Source: Duganella alba
Lineage (GTDB): Bacteria; Pseudomonadota; Gammaproteobacteria; Burkholderiales; Burkholderiaceae_D
Length of the DNA: 64,000 nt
Direction: 5' to 3'
NCBI RefSeq assembly: GCF_009674495.1
Contig: NZ_WKJN01000007.1
Coordinates: 62,001-126,000, forward strand
Part shown: positions 61,375 through 64,000 of the stretch, piece by piece
Numbering within the stretch: position 1 is the stretch's first letter
Layout: every line of letters starts with the position of its first letter
Translations under genes and position numbers: made by a program
Notes under the pieces: generated by a model
Databases searched by the model: none
What the model saw: the letters and a program-made list of their open reading frames with translations, nothing else
What the model was told of the DNA's origin: nothing

Positions 61375-63306
61375 ATGATGGTCAGGGATTTCGAACAATA
61401 CAGCGCCTGGCGGCAAGGCGTGGTCACCGCACTGAAGAATTATCAGTCGTGGGTGGCGGGCGCATCCCTGACCGACGCCGCCACCGACCAGCGCATCACG
61501 CGCACGCTGGCGCGGCTGGCCGACGACAAGCTGTCGGTGGCCTTTGTCGCCGAATTCTCGCGCGGCAAGTCGGAACTGATCAACGCCATCTTCTTTGCCG
61601 AGTACGGCCAGCGCATCCTGCCGTCGGCGGCCGGCCGCACCACCATGTGCCCGACCGAACTGCTGTGGGACCACACGCTGGCGCCGTCGATCCGCCTGCT
61701 GCCGATCGAGACGCGGGCCGACAACCTGTCCACCAGCGACTACCGCGAGCAGCCGGCCGCGTGGACCGTGCTGCCGCTGAACCTGGACGCCGGCGCCGAC
61801 ATGCACGAAGCCTTCAAGCAGGTCAGCAAGACGCGCTACGTGCCGGTCGAGGAAGCCAAGCGCTACGGCCTGTACGACGAGGACGATCCGGACATGCCGG
61901 TCACGCTGGACGAGCACGGCCAGGTGGAGATTTCGCTGTGGCGGCACGCCATCATCAACTTCCCGCATCCGCTGTTGAAGCAGGGCCTGGTGATCCTCGA
62001 CACGCCGGGCCTGAACGCCATCGGCACCGAGCCGGAGCTGACGCTGAACCTGATTCCGAACGCGCACGCGGTGTTGTTCATCCTGGCGGCCGACACCGGC
62101 GTGACCAAGAGCGACATCGAAGTCTGGCGCAACCACATCGGCGCCGGCGCCGGCCGCCTGGTGGTGCTGAACAAGATCGACAGCATGTGGGACGAGCTGC
62201 GCAGCGAGGACGACGTCAACGCCGAGATCGAACGGCAGCAGGCCAATGTGGCGCATGTGCTGGCGCTGGAGCCGCGCCAGGTGTTTCCGGTGTCGGCGCA
62301 GAAGGCGCTGGTGGGCAAGATCAACCGCGACGTGGCGCTGATCGCGCGCAGCCGCCTGCACGCGCTGGAAGGCGCGCTGTTCAACGAGCTGATTCCGGCC
62401 AAGAAGGACATCGTGCGCAAGCAGCTGACCGAGGAATTGCAGGCGCTGAACACGGCGCAGCTGGGCATGCTGAACGGCCGCGCGCGCGGCATCGTCGAGC
62501 AGCTGCACGAGCTGCGCAGCCTGCGCGGCAAGAACCAGAGCGTGATCGCCCACATGATGCGCCGCATCGACGTGGAGAAAAAAGAATTCGACGCCAGCCT
62601 GTTCAAGCTGCAGGCGACGCGCGCCGTGTTCACGCGTTTGTCGACCGAGCTGTACACCAGCATGGGCATGGACATCGTGCGCGACGACATCGAACTGGTG
62701 CGCCAGGAGATGCAGCGCAGCCGCTTCTTCACTGGCGTGCGCGAGGCGGTGCGCGGCTACTTCGAGCGCACCCGCGCCAACCTCGACGCGGCCGAGCGCA
62801 AGACGCTGGAAATCAGCGAGATGATGGGCGTGATGTACCGCCGCTTCTCCGCCGAGCACGGCCTGACGCTGGCGCTGCCGATGCCGTTTTCGCTGGACCG
62901 CTACCGTGACGAGCTGGCCAGCATCGAGGCGATCTACTACAAGACCTTCGGTACGGCGACGCTGATCACCACCAGCCGCGTGACCCTGATGGAGAAGTTC
63001 TTCGACACCATCGCCTCGCGCGTGCGCGGCTGCTTCCGCTCGGCGAACAACGACGCCGAGGCGTGGCTGAAGGTGATCATGGCGCCGCTGGAGGCGCAGA
63101 TCCGCCAGCACAAGGATCAGTTGAAGCACCGGCTCGGTTCGATCCAGCGCATCCACGATGCGACCGACAGCCTGGAACAGAAGATTGACGCGTTCGAGCA
63201 CAGCCAGCAGGAGCTGGAGGTGCAGAAGACGCGCCTGAATGAACTGGCCGGTGCGATCAGCATCGCCATCAACGCGGAATTCGTGGCGCTCGACGCCGCC
63301 GCCTAA
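61375..63306 (+). CDS. Dynamin-like GTPase
   Basis: A 643-residue large GTPase of the bacterial dynamin family. The P-loop is FVAEFSRGKSELINAIF (Gly64-Lys65-Ser66), where typical dynamins have GxxxxGKS; switch II is VILDTPGLNAIG near 207; G4 is VVLNKIDSMW near 264. The remainder is long and helical, consistent with a dynamin stalk (EKKEFDASLFKLQATRAVFT, ending in QQELEVQKTRLNELAG). There is no clear membrane segment. It lies between mutM and mutY with gaps of 10 and 12 bases, so it is co-expressed with oxidative DNA repair. Function is unknown. Confidence 0.88.
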   Translation: MMVRDFEQYSAWRQGVVTALKNYQSWVAGASLTDAATDQRITRTLARLADDKLSVAFVAEFSRGKSELINAIFFAEYGQRILPSAAGRTTMCPTELLWDHTLAPSIRLLPIETRADNLSTSDYREQPAAWTVLPLNLDAGADMHEAFKQVSKTRYVPVEEAKRYGLYDEDDPDMPVTLDEHGQVEISLWRHAIINFPHPLLKQGLVILDTPGLNAIGTEPELTLNLIPNAHAVLFILAADTGVTKSDIEVWRNHIGAGAGRLVVLNKIDSMWDELRSEDDVNAEIERQQANVAHVLALEPRQVFPVSAQKALVGKINRDVALIARSRLHALEGALFNELIPAKKDIVRKQLTEELQALNTAQLGMLNGRARGIVEQLHELRSLRGKNQSVIAHMMRRIDVEKKEFDASLFKLQATRAVFTRLSTELYTSMGMDIVRDDIELVRQEMQRSRFFTGVREAVRGYFERTRANLDAAERKTLEISEMMGVMYRRFSAEHGLTLALPMPFSLDRYRDELASIEAIYYKTFGTATLITTSRVTLMEKFFDTIASRVRGCFRSANNDAEAWLKVIMAPLEAQIRQHKDQLKHRLGSIQRIHDATDSLEQKIDAFEHSQQELEVQKTRLNELAGAISIAINAEFVALDAAA

Positions 63307-63318
63307 TCTAGGAACAGA

Positions 63319-64000
63319 ATGAAAGTTGTAGCAGTAGAGAATTTTGCAGACCCGAGTTTTTCGGCCGACCTGATCGGCTGGCAAAAAGTGCATGGCCGCC
63401 ATGTGCTGCCGTGGCAGAACACCCGCGACGCCTACCTGATCTGGCTGTCGGAAATCATGTTGCAGCAGACGCAGGTGTCGGCGGTGCTGGGCTATTACGC
63501 GCGCTTCCTGGAGCGCTTCCCTACCCTGCGCGACCTGGCCGCCGCGCCGGTCGAGGATGTGATGGCGCAGTGGAGCGGCCTGGGCTACTACACGCGGGCG
63601 CGCAATCTGCACAAGTGCGCGCAGCGCGTGGTGGCCGAGTATGACGGCGTGTTTCCTTCCGATCCTTTGTTGCTGGCGGAGCTGCCGGGCATCGGCCGTT
63701 CGACGGCGGCGGCGATCGCGGCGTTTTCCAGCGGCCGGCGCGCGGCCATCATGGACGGCAACGTCAAGCGCGTGTTTGCGCGCGTGTTCGGCATCGATAC
63801 CTATCCGGGCGAGCGCAAGACCGAGGAAGCCATGTGGCGACGCGCGGAGGCGCTGTTGCCGGAGGTGGGCATCGAGTCGTACACGCAGGGCTTGATGGAC
63901 ATGGGCGCGACCTTGTGCACGCGCAGCAGTCCGTCGTGCGAGCGTTGCCCGATGCAGCCGCGCTGCGTGGCGTTCGCCACCAGCCGCACCAAGGATCTGC
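63319..64000 (+). CDS. mutY: A/G-specific adenine glycosylase, N-terminal part (cut by window edge)
   Basis: Removes adenine mispaired with 8-oxoguanine. The first 227 codons are visible. Catalytic Glu45 is in LSEIMLQQTQVSAVLGYY; the helix-hairpin-helix is LAELPGIGRSTAAAIAAF; the catalytic Asp is in AIMDGNVKRVFARVF; and the 4Fe-4S loop CTRSSPSCERCPMQPRC (C-x6-C-x2-C-x5-C) is complete. The C-terminal NUDIX-like 8-oxoG-recognition domain lies beyond base 64000. AGGAACAG precedes the ATG. Confidence 0.97.
   Translation, partial: MKVVAVENFADPSFSADLIGWQKVHGRHVLPWQNTRDAYLIWLSEIMLQQTQVSAVLGYYARFLERFPTLRDLAAAPVEDVMAQWSGLGYYTRARNLHKCAQRVVAEYDGVFPSDPLLLAELPGIGRSTAAAIAAFSSGRRAAIMDGNVKRVFARVFGIDTYPGERKTEEAMWRRAEALLPEVGIESYTQGLMDMGATLCTRSSPSCERCPMQPRCVAFATSRTKDL

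Overview
This 64 kb window is chromosomal DNA of a GC-rich betaproteobacterium. Gene order and protein sequences fit Burkholderiales, most likely Oxalobacteraceae (Massilia/Duganella/Janthinobacterium type); that placement is inference. Supporting orders are fmdB–DUF502–aspS, kdsD–kdsC–lptC–lptA–lptB–rpoN–hpf, lolB–ispE–tRNA-Gln–prs–rplY–pth, and mutM–dynamin-like GTPase–mutY. It is gene-dense: no gene-free gap exceeds 300 bases (the longest is 26285–26567). I see no rRNA, CRISPR array, prophage or insertion sequence. Both ends cut a gene (aspS left, mutY right).

Layout. 1–1763: fmdB, DUF502, aspS. 2006–3033: three small exported proteins, one with a PEP-CTERM-like tail and one with Tyr/Trp-rich repeats. 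3040–7614: a methyltransferase and a ubiquinone block (ubiE, Tim44-like gene, ubiJ, ubiB). 7656–14620: an accessory locus with a TonB-dependent receptor, flavin monooxygenase and exported alpha/beta-hydrolase in one operon, and a divergent LacI regulator with an SsuA-like binding protein; it looks like uptake and breakdown of a specialised, perhaps sulfur-containing, substrate. 14688–15420: an AT-richer PIN-domain gene and small partner, probably acquired. 15423–20319: DUF971, HIT and a 1338-residue FAD/Fe-S oxidoreductase in an overlapping operon. 20541–26284: yqaA, ilvA, a zinc-ribbon protein, queF, and an SDR/AraC divergent pair.

26568–36499 holds the nitrogen-PTS genes ptsN–hprK–rapZ on the plus strand facing the kdsD–kdsC–lptCAB–rpoN–hpf run on the minus strand, with an acyl-CoA hydratase-family gene and an alginate lyase-like gene between. 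36639–44676: CPA2 antiporter, beta-propeller protein, diguanylate cyclase, MOSC protein, NYN-LOTUS protein and an orphan flagellin. 44835–54975: ychF, thioesterase, DUF885 peptidase-like protein, DUF2339/DUF3999 membrane pair, M20 hydrolase, pth. 55089–64000: rplY, prs, tRNA-Gln, ispE, lolB, TPR lipoprotein, mutM, dynamin-like GTPase, mutY.

The most unusual pattern outside the genes is a family of four palindromic elements (near 5908, 22772, 29007 and 38640). Each begins at or next to the stop codon of a gene and lies in the same orientation relative to that gene; their stems show compensatory base changes, and one copy supplies the last eight residues and stop codon of its host gene.
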